The position numbers and the translations under genes are program-made. The notes below the pieces were generated by a model that saw only the letters and a program-made list of their open reading frames with translations, did no database searches and was not told the DNA's origin. A stretch of 64,000 nucleotides of DNA from Bacteroidales bacterium (lineage in GTDB: Bacteria > Bacteroidota > Bacteroidia > Bacteroidales > Paludibacteraceae). Where the stretch lies: assembly GCA_900769555.1 (NCBI GenBank), contig CAAGHA010000043.1:1-64000 (forward strand). The letters run 5' to 3'. Below are positions 44,501 through 50,300 of the stretch, one piece after another; positions within the stretch are counted from its first letter, which is position 1; the number at the start of each line of letters is the position of its first letter.

Positions 44501-47188
44501 AATGCTAAAGAGTATAGATGGAGCACCGGTCAAGAAAGCATGAATATCCATCCAATGATTACCAAAACAGAGACATTCAAACTAATTGGTATCGATGAGT
44601 TTGGTTGTACAAATGAGACAAGCAAAGAGGTAACAATGAAGCCAAATCCAATTTTGGTATTCAATGCAGCAAAAACAGTTTGTTACGGATCTCAAGCAAG
44701 AATCATCGTATCCGGAGCAGATGAATATAGATGGCAAGATGGATCAACCGGAAATGAATACATCGATACTCCGGAAAATCGCACCACCTACTCTGTAGTA
44801 GGAACAACCAATGGTTGTACAACCGAAGAGAAGTTCCAAGTAGATGTATTATCGTTACCAAGTATCTGGATTACAGGTTCGTTAGAGATCTGTGAAAATG
44901 ATGGAGTTAAATTGAGTGCCAGCGGAGGCCTTTCATACGAATGGAACACAGGTTTAAAAGCATCCGAATTGTATGCTAATCCAAAAGAAACAACTACTTA
45001 CGAAGTGGTTGGTAAAGATGGAAATGGATGTATGAACAAACAGACTTACACTGTAGTTGTTAATCCACTTCCTGAGTTTACAATTGAAGGTCCTAACGCA
45101 GTATGTAAGGGAGAGATTGCCGAGTTAAATGTAAATGGTGATAATTATAAATATGCATGGAGCACGGGAGCTATCACAGCAAACATCACCCCTATTGTAA
45201 ATGAAAACACTATATTTACAGTAGAAGCTATTAACTCCTACGGTTGCTCTGCTAAAAAGAATCACACTGTTGTAAGTAAACCATATCCTACTCTGATTTA
45301 CAACGGACCGAAAGTGGTTTGTGCTGGAGAAAAAGTTCAATTGATTGTTGTGGGTGCAACCAATTATCAATGGGGCGATAGCGTATCAGGAAATCGACTT
45401 ACTATCGTTCCGGAAACCAACACGACATATAGTGTAAAAGGAGAAACTAATGGTTGTTACACAGAGATGAGCATTCCTATTGATGTATTGCAAAAACCTA
45501 CATTAACCTATCAAGGAAACACTACTCTTTGTGAAGGTGAATTGTTAAGTTTGACAGTGCACGGAGCAAATAGTTACTCTTGGAACAATGGTAATAATAG
45601 TAATAAGATAGAGAGTTACGTTAGAAAAAGTAACCAATATATCGTAACAGGAAAGGATGAAAAAGGTTGTACCAATAAACTCACAATTGATGTAACTGTA
45701 AATCCGGAACCTAAATTTAACATTATTGGAGACGATGTTGTATGCCGCGGACACAATGCAAAATTAACAGCTGTTGGAGATGCAGAAACTTATCTATGGG
45801 GATATGGCAATTCTGACTTAGACGATAACGTATCATCCAATAACGAAACTGTATATGTTCCGATTTCCACATCCACCTATGTCTTTGTAGAAGGACGTAG
45901 CAGCAATGGTTGTCCAAGCAGACAATACAAAACAATTACCACAAAAGAGTCTCCAAACATAGTAATCGAAGGAAATACTGAAATCTGTTTGGGAGACACC
46001 ATTCGATTGAAAGGTTTAGGAGGTGAAAGTTATGTATGGAAGATAAACAACAAAAAGGTTGGAAATACAAATACGTTGGAATACAAACCGACAGGAAATG
46101 CTCGAATCGTATTAGAAGGAACATTAAATGAGTGTACAACAGAGACAGAAGTTTACGTTAAAACACATGTACCACCGACATTGATGATAGATCCAGATCC
46201 AAAGGAAATCTGTTCAGGAGAAAATGCATACTTACGAGTTAAAGGAGCTAAATATTATCATTGGAGTACCGGTGATACCACTCCATCCATTTCACCAAGG
46301 TTAACATCCAATGAAACATTTACGGTTACCGGAACCTCTACCAATGGTTGTACATCAACAAAAACAGTCTCTATAAATGTGCATGAGTTGCCAAGAATCA
46401 AAATCAACTTAGATAGTATCTCGGGATGTTTCAAAGAGGATAAGAGAACCTATCTATCGGCTCTTGGAGGTGTTGAGTATAAATGGGAAAGTACCCCACC
46501 GTACAATGAAGTAAATAATCAGATTGGAAACCTATTGGAATTTTATGCCGATCGCAACTACACGATTATCGTAACAGGAGAGGATGAAAATGGATGTCGA
46601 AACAAAGATAGTATGTTGATTATTCCGGAAGAAGATGTAGTGTTGAAATATGCAATAACACCCAAAGTGGTTGAAGAGAGCAATCCAATAATCCAACTGG
46701 AAGCATTGAGTCATACCGCAAGTCGATACACATGGACATGGGAACCACAGCCACAAATGTACGCAAAAGACGATGAGACTAAAGTGGGACCAAAACATAC
46801 CTACACGATTAAAGATGTGAAGAACAAGAGTGAAGTTATTTATGATATAACAGTAACAGAAGGAGGATGTAAGTATGTGGGACAAGATACTGTATTTGTA
46901 TGGAAAGAATTCTGGGCTCCAAATGCATTTACACCTAACAAAGATGGTATAAATGATTATTTTAGGTTCGATGGAATGGAATACGTTACAGAATTTACAT
47001 TTACGATATATGACCGCACAGGACGGGTAGTTTACGAGGGAAGTCATCCTGAAGATGAATGGGATGGAACGTTTAACGGTCAAGAGTGCCCTTGGGGAGT
47101 TTATGGTTGGGTTGCCAATTACGTAAGCGACTACAAAAACATCCACAAAGAGGGTACACGAAAAGGCGAAATCACCCTAATCCGATAG
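23555..47188 (+). CDS. Giant Ig-repeat T9SS surface protein, 7877 residues, CHU_C sorting domain
   Basis: One uninterrupted frame. Order: signal peptide (~1-37, hydrophobic VVLTLLFVGGTLVSTLYA); N-terminal domain (~40-440) shared with the 1497-residue protein and the second giant (AERMTYSFVVTENSTLLTYK); within it a Cys-bearing insertion (Cys241/247, Cys298/303) and a zinc-ribbon-like insertion (CESC at 368-371, CAKC at 392-395); PKD-like domain (~500-600); about 90 Ig-like units of ~79 residues (603-~7695), each with a Cys in ICxGxxxxL, a central W and a second Cys in NGC; a linker; and CHU_C (~7782-7877, FWAPNAFTPNKDGINDYF). CHU_C is the type B T9SS signal, as in SprB, so the protein should be exported and surface-held. 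Predicted role: very long adhesin or filament; the ligand is unknown. Met4 (23564) is an alternative start. A strong terminator follows. Confidence 0.95.
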   Translation: MERMNKTIYKHTNLYSILKVVLTLLFVGGTLVSTLYAKNEDTPNLDFSKGTWEGWTRYYGYYGPINMFTPTNGNVVSNSLDAKDVDATDIWTLKDDQISGTSFGMFEIVSSSSNDNNLACDNLKLVPEGSTHSARLGNMGNPEIYPTTNIAKGWYRRAMAERMTYSFVVTENSTLLTYKYAAIIQKDSEYDSYHDESEMKPFTVTITSNGNELCNSVKIEEDSDLEKASTQQQTGTYQTVCVEYGKCNEYSSTKYYFNKNLSNGVIQYYYMNGNRKRTFDDTENAMVYDEEKKYYKLCTKRECLVTDKIFIPDDKVYPCYQSNLTQEILGEMYYKAWTTITYDLRDYIGQTVTIDVQNRDCLERDWVCESCNQYGTLSNVTPSSDVRGRAQCAKCNATKYVNKYTMAGFHRTYGYFTAETSKMELTVQNCGDGSDAKITAPEGFASYEWKDPYGNTLDTEDGHPNVALVSENNIKPNQDYTCTMRSADPDCEPIVEKFRLNNPPINIDFTADVACYNEVQFTDKTEILPVTIDGEEVIYDSIVNRVWSYEEGGKTIEIAETSPLIQFNCENNSSCTYEVKLTIWTANDCKRETTKVVTVKPRPEVKLTGEETLCFGLSTPIQLSNYIFDDNTYFWLNETGDTLSQGSGESYRTYMAKPTNGTATYTLRIERKEKTLLNNERICRYIGDHSITVKETPTVTATANNVRFPIIDGVAVKAIDICAKAPAKINATTNMDCDIRWFEDPAVTLKESNKTNLSDFEYKPEQDTKIYVEATSTNGCKAYDSIYIDTLSIPNIEIDGPEEICSNVTQKYIATGDGKPDSYVWTTAEGSNFQMPEISVSIPEAEGVNSKKYTYTLLGVGNNGCSNTITKEIIVHNPPTLNVEGSTQICEDGEISLSVSGADSCNWDNQKITKENEIMTDTPEITRKSYVVYGYKKHTTAICQTQREIPITIHSKPNVTISGITDICEGGSVTLNASGATRYKWEENSSANGASITVTPTADTTIYHVIGYTDITTITPTLSCESNAEVTVVVHGEPQFSLSAEPEEVCEGDQTTITPTAQEGYEITSYQWDNGALNNTLTTNVYTTQEFGVTATDRYGCTSHQAIEIKTKPYPTLTISNNGPICENSTGTIYVEGADEYSWIHGEESGTVQGVTNQKGQFTHEPKGTGLVFYQVTGTTKGCSTIEQTAIEISEAPALAITGYENGVCVGGSVTLTASGGAAGKTYSWSGDISDTIISGNLNQKISIDANKAGKYNFKVVGADAKGCPGIASITLEVYENPTIVITKDDENSYCEGTNVKLSAEAPNTNIFNWTLKDEDNNSLGDASGANINLPLQENTLFIVEGTDINTCKGRDSILLKTKPYPTFNIEGENYICSGSNITLTANGTIGTQYQWERNGQTTTGEEFTDTPDYSTLGSNYNIDITGTLDGCELKKNFSLDIITPPNIFISGNNVYCEGETVELTAKGGVSGEYVWEDNSKKNTFTTTATPSQTSFKVKGQDNKGCFNEATFNITIKSAPNVEIVEPQTTAICKESTIKLEVKGATTYTWEEVIDEESNEYSCTNCASINPQINSDVTYIVTGKDGEGCTNTDTIKVTMKEIPEIEITGENVVCMGTDVTLTAQNKNEKTTITNWEWSESDTDDKNETLIIENVISKKSYTVTAKSDAGCEKQASKEIDVYTPQTIGIDNGKGYICEGGSITVNAIGDSNLEYTWKRSDDANWEKTGTSITLTDINNNINISLSAEDGNGCKTNADTKTIEKYANPIVTISADNNGNLCEGGSIKLTAEGNTSMRQSEWIWYNEEKNDINNKVSTLQLNNITESTIYYVKGVDVYGCESNLESYTISLQTTPKGTIVGLDTICKNNEITLHVETDANNSIEWNTGETTNNITQTLTIAKEYTFTATLNNGACSNTITKKVVVNDNPKVTLTSVSGKSSVCEDESIQLKAEGSENVTYQWKDSESTTNIAEFKPTSGATSIKCEVTVTENSTNCSSSANFNVTVNTKPVLYINEVINGDSSVCEGEVITLKASGLSTKNYDWYVDNAIVGGSENYNPNVLKETVFSVKGVDENGCQGETNFTVKTKPYPTFEVKNSTICSGEEAEVKITNGNAEHYTWKWGNEEYVGKEGETIYKERLSTSKVYTIFGTLNGCKTPEGKNVTVTVKSLPTIAIESNPLSKEICLNESVILNALGGENGKYKWSAGEGLIASENIDQVIATPTQKGTFTYQVIGEKDGCSNQANINITVNPLPEVEIESQNTSVCIGESITLTGNGATNYTWSTGTSTWNGASISPIINESTNFTLTGTDGKGCQSKPKEITISTKEKPTVSWEKVEVCEGGDAKVVIEGADNITWKYDGTTTGNERTFTNVTEEKTYQITVSKNDCSKDTFITIYVNKLPTISLTNNLGEKNGVCIGNEVSIKASADNCEFRWKTGGDNVTLSGNNNETLSFRPKTSGTKEYYVVAQNKTTQCIDSVNYIYNVYDNPTNTITGTGITCINSTVRLESEKKNFVNYSWAESSNKQYIINTQSEVEVAIDSDKEYQLVVTDQNGCTDTSLYEVRAIAYPTFEFKYDTICSGEKGKIELTNIVPNNAKVNWSWNGGLLANESSIIEQTLNGDTEFTASVYTSIDEVNKCETNKVFTAAVHPTPNFTIQSNRDNDEICEKETITLTASDASYSYQWKVGEQIVAEDEQSVTKAPSENTTYNVIASNAKGCTTTLKKEVIVNKLPELSIETTGAACPGNTITIKVSGSDDIEWLNSEKISIGNKTNDLSVKIEDGGNKDTTFYVVGKSSKGCSVTENVQITKLTKPNLIFSGKTVICENNIPKISVSGASTYSWYNGDNLIGKGTELPETQPLTESKTYKVIGEDGANCSAEAFVTITVNKTPEVYITASNTDNISKTNICLGETVKLTAHADNVTFEDWENGELIVTGNEVGNKTYTIQVTEKSTQCPGSAKYDVNTLALPGVKIISNESEVCEGYTITLSSNDEYSSYQWYTLEGNNKININSNISSWTQTLNATTKFILDVTDGNSCKNSDTTEIVAKKYPIVTFEAPAVCSGTPGVIKVTASDADTYSWPNNGSNSENIWTSNDNLTNPKSFTITVGKAECYKTHSINIGIKEKPNLAILVNGENTNGNSVEVCSNNNTVVLNVTSDNKTLNTYNWTVTENSVSTNKSYTTNPTEKTTYKITAIDTEGCANEKEQTIVVNTPATITIEGDKSVCEDGNVTLTASGSKNYSWSVSPTDGANIRYNNDEKSNVTLQGIRKNITLTINGIDNNGCANEKVTHLISVINKPALTITSNNGKMELCSGENLTLNATATNATIKWKNNEEEGSSFTTPTLNTSEKKTYSYDVNYYYGESGTCSADTTVSIIVNPLPIVQITGDIAFCDGGKTTLTASEMYGNTNMTYKWDGNTEKTNSIEVNQTGTYKVIGTDDVTGCQSAEKTYNVTRYDNPTGVTISAAEATCKDSLITLTATGISQMEYEWYRVGENNNDVHIGNGRSIEQLISENVQFKIEVAEPHTQSNGQILRCYDTISYNVTAIDAPEFHFTGESVCYGENAEIKINGSADAEYTWNNLNHIGTNYTEKEMKSNKTYSVTATQNGCSRTKDTTLTIHPLPIINSITAEESVCLDSKITINSDCMGNGNLTYSWTTDNNDPSSIVGASNLSTLDVTPTKEGDRIYTLEITDENDCKNSSSITIGTKNLPIINISGNTTVCYNSDISLKVGNNLTFNWYEYDVTTAKKGDLLMSGNGNEPFVQTIQKDQSFYLEVENDEGCTQSKVVDVKVLTLPEIKWTGKDTICIGDETEITFVATKSGDKYSLFDEEKNTYKEVLKESFSPTTTTTYKIQVESENNCINEKELEIVVNALPEITINNVKDGSSSICLNSEITLEAGSNTNCDFEWSTGSTADEIIVKASTIEGYSAKLTGTDVNGCKNSTSYNVIGIALPTIELSGDKEVCNNKEAYVSVKDTKGYNYLWEDNNSTESERKVTITKDTTLVVTFTDPATQCSNKDSIKVMNIDYPTLKLSTENITVCLGESVTIKAETNATMVNWTGIPTSNKEYTTIVDNSKKLNVKANNNGCETSKEVTINYYNLPSVTIATSGIVCENKKGTLNAEANGGQEPYNYLWNDESKEELLTTKNLTIADNNSEYSVEVSDKNGCKATATATIQVAPNPVITIEAEEQSICNGENVKLTANGAGDEGSYIWNTNEEGSIITPTIENDMTFKVTGTNLNGCVGVSDELLITKKELPELEVSGDLTICYGDSTIITLSAAGTGEAKFYWTEDTEIGQYTEKIESAKRTLKPTTRTNYKVIIEQNGCSKEEEITINVNTLPEIRISSTQAENTICLGEKITLTATNGLTNYQWMDKSDNSESGTSNQVIVTPIKQTEYKVSAQDGNGCINSDSIVVIVNQKPEIQLESADAACINSSLVLNVKNADGYPSAKQYNWVTLGVNNSSSTMTTNHSANTTYQVIATAQNGCTDTAEHYVEVIELPVFSLKNNSPICFGEKVEIGINTSNDNYTYTWPSNGTTTGEEWVESNVHEASVTEYEYNVRGTITKVIKENSYECYSDVKTSVKVNELPTVKLLGTTFVCPEDATINLSAQGSNKTTFAWSAKENSGSIAGNGATAVASPSDAEILVYYVEGTNENSCKNRDSISIQKANEPQFEMESDSVGVCIGGEIELSLSTGDKYVESVSWSWNGGTSHNNSVKITNVNSRMVVKATATAEKGCTATKDFILKPVEYPNLEIEGSDYVCKNDTATINLSNAEQIVWGNTYYTNEATINEPLKENKTYTFVAINSDTINGKITTCKNDKDYTVEVRNLPIITLEKFDSICQGDLITIKANVQQEAAPYTYYWGKNETGQSIKSKPQQDTLFKVVVKDANNCVDSMECDVIVNPAPIFNVAPVIVCDGTRAIINSDNNNYTYQWEGTGDFSNLTGHTTSFEVTRDTSVVVIAKDDKGCRKQGFAEIRRKPNPKLQISGRNTICQNDTVHLSVKDLETEGGTTTYIWNKNSTENKSIFISNKIDEYKKFTVQGTKDGCITSATYQINVNNLPTIEIIGENQVCENGSIALKGEGGIQYRWNNEEYPSDATNANEEYQYSVDASNTLITIEGRDINGCINTSTINIAILQLPKFNITGDTIACNNSKIRLEVPGDVNSNKMTYEWKNEEEEVIASENYADVEITKDTKLKVTGINIEGCSFTDSITIKVKQAPKVEIADYSPYVCRGENGIIQLIDNADKFTWTDYNGNLLSENEKVEASIESNNTRFNVTLTNEYPIYKSKISCETDTTFIVNMWDLPQVKIDGSKAICAGEEVELTATEGLTYEWINTTKNDTLSNSEKKLKDKPSITTTYKVIATDGNQCENETDFTVIVNSLPDFELINNDEEVVCVGNEVNIKTNNQNYLYNWDGNGYLSKYNHTYTVDSEIEIVVYAMNNQTKCENSDTIKVGVKEYPTLSIDAPAYVCSGSTATITGKIDGVNYTWREEDENGKILSTDKSVTIDEIESDKQIYASVEKNGCTSDTTFIIRTWSLPNIKIEGSPATSICKNDSITLTAQGGTAYKWNNDDSQTSNTYKTPKLTSETKIKVWGEDGNQCANSDSITIYINELPEFDITGNDVICIGGKAELNTTNDGLSYIWKDKTGKEVSVQQYFTPTITKDTLFQVIGINALGCSNTQEHTITVNPYPVITTVLDSTVVCKGASAYIEVETDIESEYIWNNDKTQTDNSISKEIQNRTEFVVKATSKDGGCTSEMSYWVDVRELPTILAEDATICKNEKATLNASGTNISEYRWMTSGNSTTLNTGDQYTTPELATTTSYIVIGKDNFGCEGSKEVVVRINELPTFTLTNEASVCKNSETTIEASNPTLKYNWGGGYKTDLTNRLVIEKDTTITIIAMDDNGCVSEGSTTIKVKELPVLKFELANDYVCPEEDLTIKVSGAIDGYKWMDNSTKDYLTLKNIENNIEVSVEGTTNGCTSSIDTTINVWELPNIRIGSATEDVCIGNSMEIYGEGAGVGGRYIWDDNRTTDTITVSPTFEKASFTVIGIDANGCKNSYTFDANIHELPIITIEGEKEICRGENAELSASGTSEYYVWTMENEGKTDTLSMTSILRTAIDKDEIKFFVEGTDRYGCIALKSYDVKAKEFPTLTYRTNTAKDSVCKNGTIKIEVDGADSYLWQDGSTKTFVEEKLSNPAKYTIEGTRNGCTSKMTVNIGIWQLPEFNIEGENAVCAGGEIVLNAVPTIAGNRYSYTWENMDETSETITQKLETPNSTITYKAIAKDANQCQNYDVHTVKVNPLPTDIVISGETLICVGTETTLTASGSAIEYLWSNGTNSNEVTATIEKDSLFTVTGTDMNGCQYTTDIEVKVKEYPALNIEYPRYVCIGDSATIIVSGATSFIWEDTKDNNPIRKEKIESDTKFVIEGTTNGCTTREEFTISVWSLPSIWISTNDVDNEICNTESITLSAGGGVSGKYVWNNDSQQTSDEITVSPSENTIYTLVGEDENGCRNSGEFEVIVNELPTVEIEGTPLICAGDNVTLSANTTGNAIKTFVWSNGAADSEIEVAVKENTQFKVEVEDVNGCKAETTYNVETKPYPELTYTAPNHICIGNNVAVTVSGATTYEWIDAPQISGNNFVDTPKNDTLYKVRGTTNGCTSYLEIPMTVMPLPEIWISSASNEICKNTTLQLTANGGASYQWNTNASSQSITISPNTTTEYKVIGTDSYGCINDTSITIVVNELPEVKIFGETQICEGNSTTLWVEGDATRYTWTNTGEQSDTIYPVINKSTTFTVLAENVAGCTATATKTVASKPYPVLNYSAPATICEGEEMNIIVNGAEEYKWQDGSTSNTYSATLYSNSTFTVIGTSNGCSTTENFTVNVLPLPYIWITGTSDICLNDKVTLDVKGASTYKWSTGDETNSITTTPQDTTTYKVVGTDVNGCSSETEFTVKVHPLPILQISGEDAICYGESAELTASGNAKEYRWSTGQESMNIHPMITKTETFKLIGIDEFGCTNETSKEVTMKPNPILVFNAAKTVCYGSQARIIVSGADEYRWQDGSTGNEYIDTPENRTTYSVVGTTNGCTTEEKFQVDVLSLPSIWITGSLEICENDGVKLSASGGLSYEWNTGLKASELYANPKETTTYEVVGKDGNGCMNKQTYTVVVNPLPEFTIEGPNAVCKGEIAELNVNGDNYKYAWSTGAITANITPIVNENTIFTVEAINSYGCSAKKNHTVVSKPYPTLIYNGPKVVCAGEKVQLIVVGATNYQWGDSVSGNRLTIVPETNTTYSVKGETNGCYTEMSIPIDVLQKPTLTYQGNTTLCEGELLSLTVHGANSYSWNNGNNSNKIESYVRKSNQYIVTGKDEKGCTNKLTIDVTVNPEPKFNIIGDDVVCRGHNAKLTAVGDAETYLWGYGNSDLDDNVSSNNETVYVPISTSTYVFVEGRSSNGCPSRQYKTITTKESPNIVIEGNTEICLGDTIRLKGLGGESYVWKINNKKVGNTNTLEYKPTGNARIVLEGTLNECTTETEVYVKTHVPPTLMIDPDPKEICSGENAYLRVKGAKYYHWSTGDTTPSISPRLTSNETFTVTGTSTNGCTSTKTVSINVHELPRIKINLDSISGCFKEDKRTYLSALGGVEYKWESTPPYNEVNNQIGNLLEFYADRNYTIIVTGEDENGCRNKDSMLIIPEEDVVLKYAITPKVVEESNPIIQLEALSHTASRYTWTWEPQPQMYAKDDETKVGPKHTYTIKDVKNKSEVIYDITVTEGGCKYVGQDTVFVWKEFWAPNAFTPNKDGINDYFRFDGMEYVTEFTFTIYDRTGRVVYEGSHPEDEWDGTFNGQECPWGVYGWVANYVSDYKNIHKEGTRKGEITLIR
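24656..24739 (+). other. Zinc-ribbon-like segment inside the first giant protein
   Basis: Codes for Cys368-x2-Cys371, 20 residues, Cys392-x2-Cys395. It interrupts the conserved stretch between the DCL motif and the HRTYGYF motif of the N-terminal domain. The 1497-residue paralog runs straight through this point without the insertion. Confidence 0.75.
25361..46640 (+). repeat. Array of ~90 diverged Ig-like domain repeats (protein-level)
   Basis: Average unit is about 236 bp. Units are separated by a short hinge ending in Pro and fall into a three-unit register: hinges KPYP/KEYP, then WSLP/LPLP, then NELP/NPLP, repeated about 30 times. DNA identity between units is low, and this is not a CRISPR or satellite. 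Unit count is by eye from the Cys-containing motifs. Confidence 0.85.
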
Positions 47189-47230
47189 GAGAAGGGACTG
47201 AACTATAAAAGATCGAAAGTGTGTTTGCAG

Positions 47231-47267
47231 GAGGCTGTGTCAGGGTTAGGACACAGCCTCATTTTTT
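47231..47267 (+). terminator. Rho-independent terminator after the first giant gene
   Basis: GAGGCTGTGTC (47231-47241), loop of 8, GACACAGCCTC (47250-47260), then ATTTTTTA. An 11-bp perfect G+C-rich stem with a T-run, 42 bp after the stop codon. It indicates that the second giant gene has its own promoter. Confidence 0.92.
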
Positions 47268-47316
47268 ATATAAAGGGGAGAAACAACACATTTTAGCAAG
47301 AAAAGTTCAATAAAAT

Positions 47317-47347
47317 TTTGTAAAAAAAAAATTAAACATTAATTTTA
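47317..47347 (+). promoter_or_regulatory. Candidate promoter of the second giant gene
   Basis: TTTG (47317-47320), 19 bp, then TAATTTTA (47340-47347), seven of eight bases of TAnnTTTG and again with A as the last base, as in the promoter of the first giant. The leader would be about 45 nt. Confidence 0.45.
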
Positions 47348-47398
47348 CTTGTTAAAGAGTGTGAAAGTTTTGTAGCGCAACAATAAATAGGACTACTT

Positions 47399-50300
47399 AT
47401 GAAAACAGATTGGATAAAAAGAAATAGATATATAGGCGTAGCAATTTTAATAATGTTGCTAACTTCCGGTTTGTCTTATGCACAACAAACAGTTGTAAAA
47501 AACATAGACACCCCTAACCTCAGTTTTGAAATGGGTAACTTCACCAACTGGAAAAGGTATTATGCATACTTTGGCCCGGCTAATTTCTTAGCAGCAACCA
47601 ATGAAAATGTGAATGTATTTACCAATAGTCCGAATGCTAATCCTGTTGAAATCAAAGAAATTTGGACTGAAAAGACTAATAACAATCCTATTAAATTAAA
47701 CAACAACCGAGCAGGAGATAAAGATATATCCGGTTCATTTGAAATTACAAGCGGAAGTGGGAAAGATCCTAACCTGACAAACAATAATGGATGTAATTAT
47801 AATTTGCGAGTAGTTCCCGAAGGTTATACACATGCTGCAAGAGTTGGATCCTACAAAGATGTGGAATTATTATACGGGTATAATGCATCTGCTACATGGT
47901 ATAGAAGAGCCATGGCCGAAAAATTAGAATATACTTTTACCGTAACAGAAAACAGCACACTGCTTTCCTATAAATTTGCCGGGGTATTGGATGAACCTGC
48001 CGCCGGTAATGTAGGATCTCATTTCGGAGATGAACACCCAACAATGTCTGTAAAGATTACAGCTAAAAAAAATGGCAATGAAGTTGTTTTGCCTTGTAAT
48101 GCGTACAATGCAAATGCTAATGCCGGAAATGAAGATTTAATAACTGTAAATAGCGGATGCTATAGCACAACCTATTTGGCTAACAATATGCTTTACAAGG
48201 ATTGGGCTATGATTGCATACGATTTAAGAGATTATATAGGTGCAACTATAACAATAGAAGCAATTGTACATGATTGTTTATTGGAGTTGTATGTTTGTAA
48301 CTCATGTAATTCGTGTACTGCATCCGGTAGCGCAACAGACAAAGGAAATGGAGTTTATGAAAGCAGGTGTTCAAAATGTAACAAAACTCAAAAAGTTACC
48401 AAACGTGTTATGGCCGGTGGACACGTAGGTTACGGATACATAACCGCAGAGACTCAACCTCTTAAACTAATTACACAAAACTGTCCGAGCGATGAATATG
48501 TGACTATTACTGCTCCGGAAGGATTTGTGGAGTATGAGTGGAAAACCAGTACCGGCGTTTCATTGGAAACGGAGACCGGTTCTCCTCATATAGCTAGGGT
48601 AAAACGCTCTGAGATTCAAGATGTTGACTACATCTGTAATATGTATGGTGATAATAGAGATTGTTCTCATATAACAATTTCCACTCGCTTGGCTAAAGAT
48701 CCTATCGTAATGGATTTTAGTAACAATGCAACTTGTTTCAATGAAGTTTCTTTTAAAGATTTATCATACATTACTCCACTTACTCAAAGCGATGGCTCTG
48801 CTATAATTCCGGATACTATAAAAACAAGAGAATGGAGCTATATCGAGAGCGTTAATGGGGCAATTAATAACAATGCTCAAAGGGTTTCTTTAAGCGACAA
48901 AGAAAATTTCTCACAAATCTTTGATTGGACAGCAAATAATCAGGGAAAATATAGAGTATTTCTAAAAATCACAACTGTTAATGGTTGTAGCATGGAGATT
49001 TATAAAGACATCAAAGTGTTACCAAGACCAAACATAGAAATAGATGGTGCTATCAACGTTTGTAAAGGGAATAGTACAACCTTAACTGTAACAAATTTGT
49101 CAGATCCTAAAAATGTATATACGTGGTATAAAGGAAACACAGAAATTCAAAAGGGAAACGATAAATCTCTAACGATAACAGATGTTGAAAATACCACTTA
49201 CAGAGTAGAGATAAAACGTCCGGAGGATCAGATTGAATGTACGTATAGTAAGGAGTTTACAACTAAGGTTTTAGAAAACCCTGTCATTAATGCTTACGCA
49301 CAAGGAAGCTACGAGAAAGATAACCTGACTCAAGTGGATATTTGCGAGGATAATACAATAGATTTAAAAGTAGAAAATCTTACACCAACACTCTCATTAT
49401 CTTACACTTGGAGTAACTTGAACACAACAGGAACAAACACCGTGGGTCCTGCTGATACCACACAATATACGGTAACTGCAACCTCTAACGAGGGTTGTAG
49501 AACAACAGATGTAATTCAGGTAAATGTAAAAAGAAAACCTCATTTAAATATAGATGGTCCAAGCGAATTGTGTGTTAATCAAGAAGGAACATTTAAAGCA
49601 ACATCCGACATAACAATCAACAAATACGTTTGGAATAACGATGCAAATAAAACTGGAACCGAGTACATATTCTCTGAAAACAGACCGACATCCGCATCTG
49701 TACAACATATCATAACTCTTACAGGTACCGGACAAAATGGATGTTCATCCACCTTTAACAAAGAAGTAATTGTACGCCAAAATCCGGAGTTGACAATACC
49801 GGACTTAGACCCTATTTGTGAAAACGGAAACATCACAATTATGGCATACGGTGCAGATTATTTCAGATGGAACAATGAAGAAACTGATATAAAAGCACCA
49901 TTCAGTTGGATTGGACAACCAACCAAAAGCAGTTATCCGATCACCGGATTCACAAAATACAATAGTGGATTGGTTTGTAAGACCGAAACTGCTATTAATA
50001 TCAACATCAATAAAGTACCGGAGATTAAAATTATAGGAAAAACGGATATATGTAAAAAAGATGAGGTGGTGTTAATTGCTAAAGACACTGCAGACTATCA
50101 ATATAGTTATGAACAGCCGACTCAATACACCTATTCATGGACCGACCCAAAATCTACAAAGACGGACAACATGACGGCAGAGCCGACCTCCTCCACTATC
50201 TATTCTGTTACAGTCAATAATGGTAATTGTGCAACAACAAAATCGGTTAATATCACTGTACATAACGATCCTATTTTTACAGTCAGACCAACCCAACAAC

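Noticed and set aside
25361..46640. CRISPR array or DNA satellite
   Set aside because: The repetition exists only at protein level, with low DNA identity, variable unit length and an open reading frame throughout.
46532..47146. 204-codon ORF on the minus strand opposite the CHU_C domain
   Set aside because: Long antisense frames occur throughout the giant genes because of their codon bias; the sense strand encodes an unmistakable CHU_C domain.
23555..47188. Giant ORF as phage tape-measure protein, non-ribosomal synthetase or assembly artefact
   Set aside because: Signal peptide, PKD/Ig-like units with paired cysteines and a CHU_C terminus give a coherent T9SS substrate; units are diverged, so a collapsed or expanded assembly repeat is unlikely.
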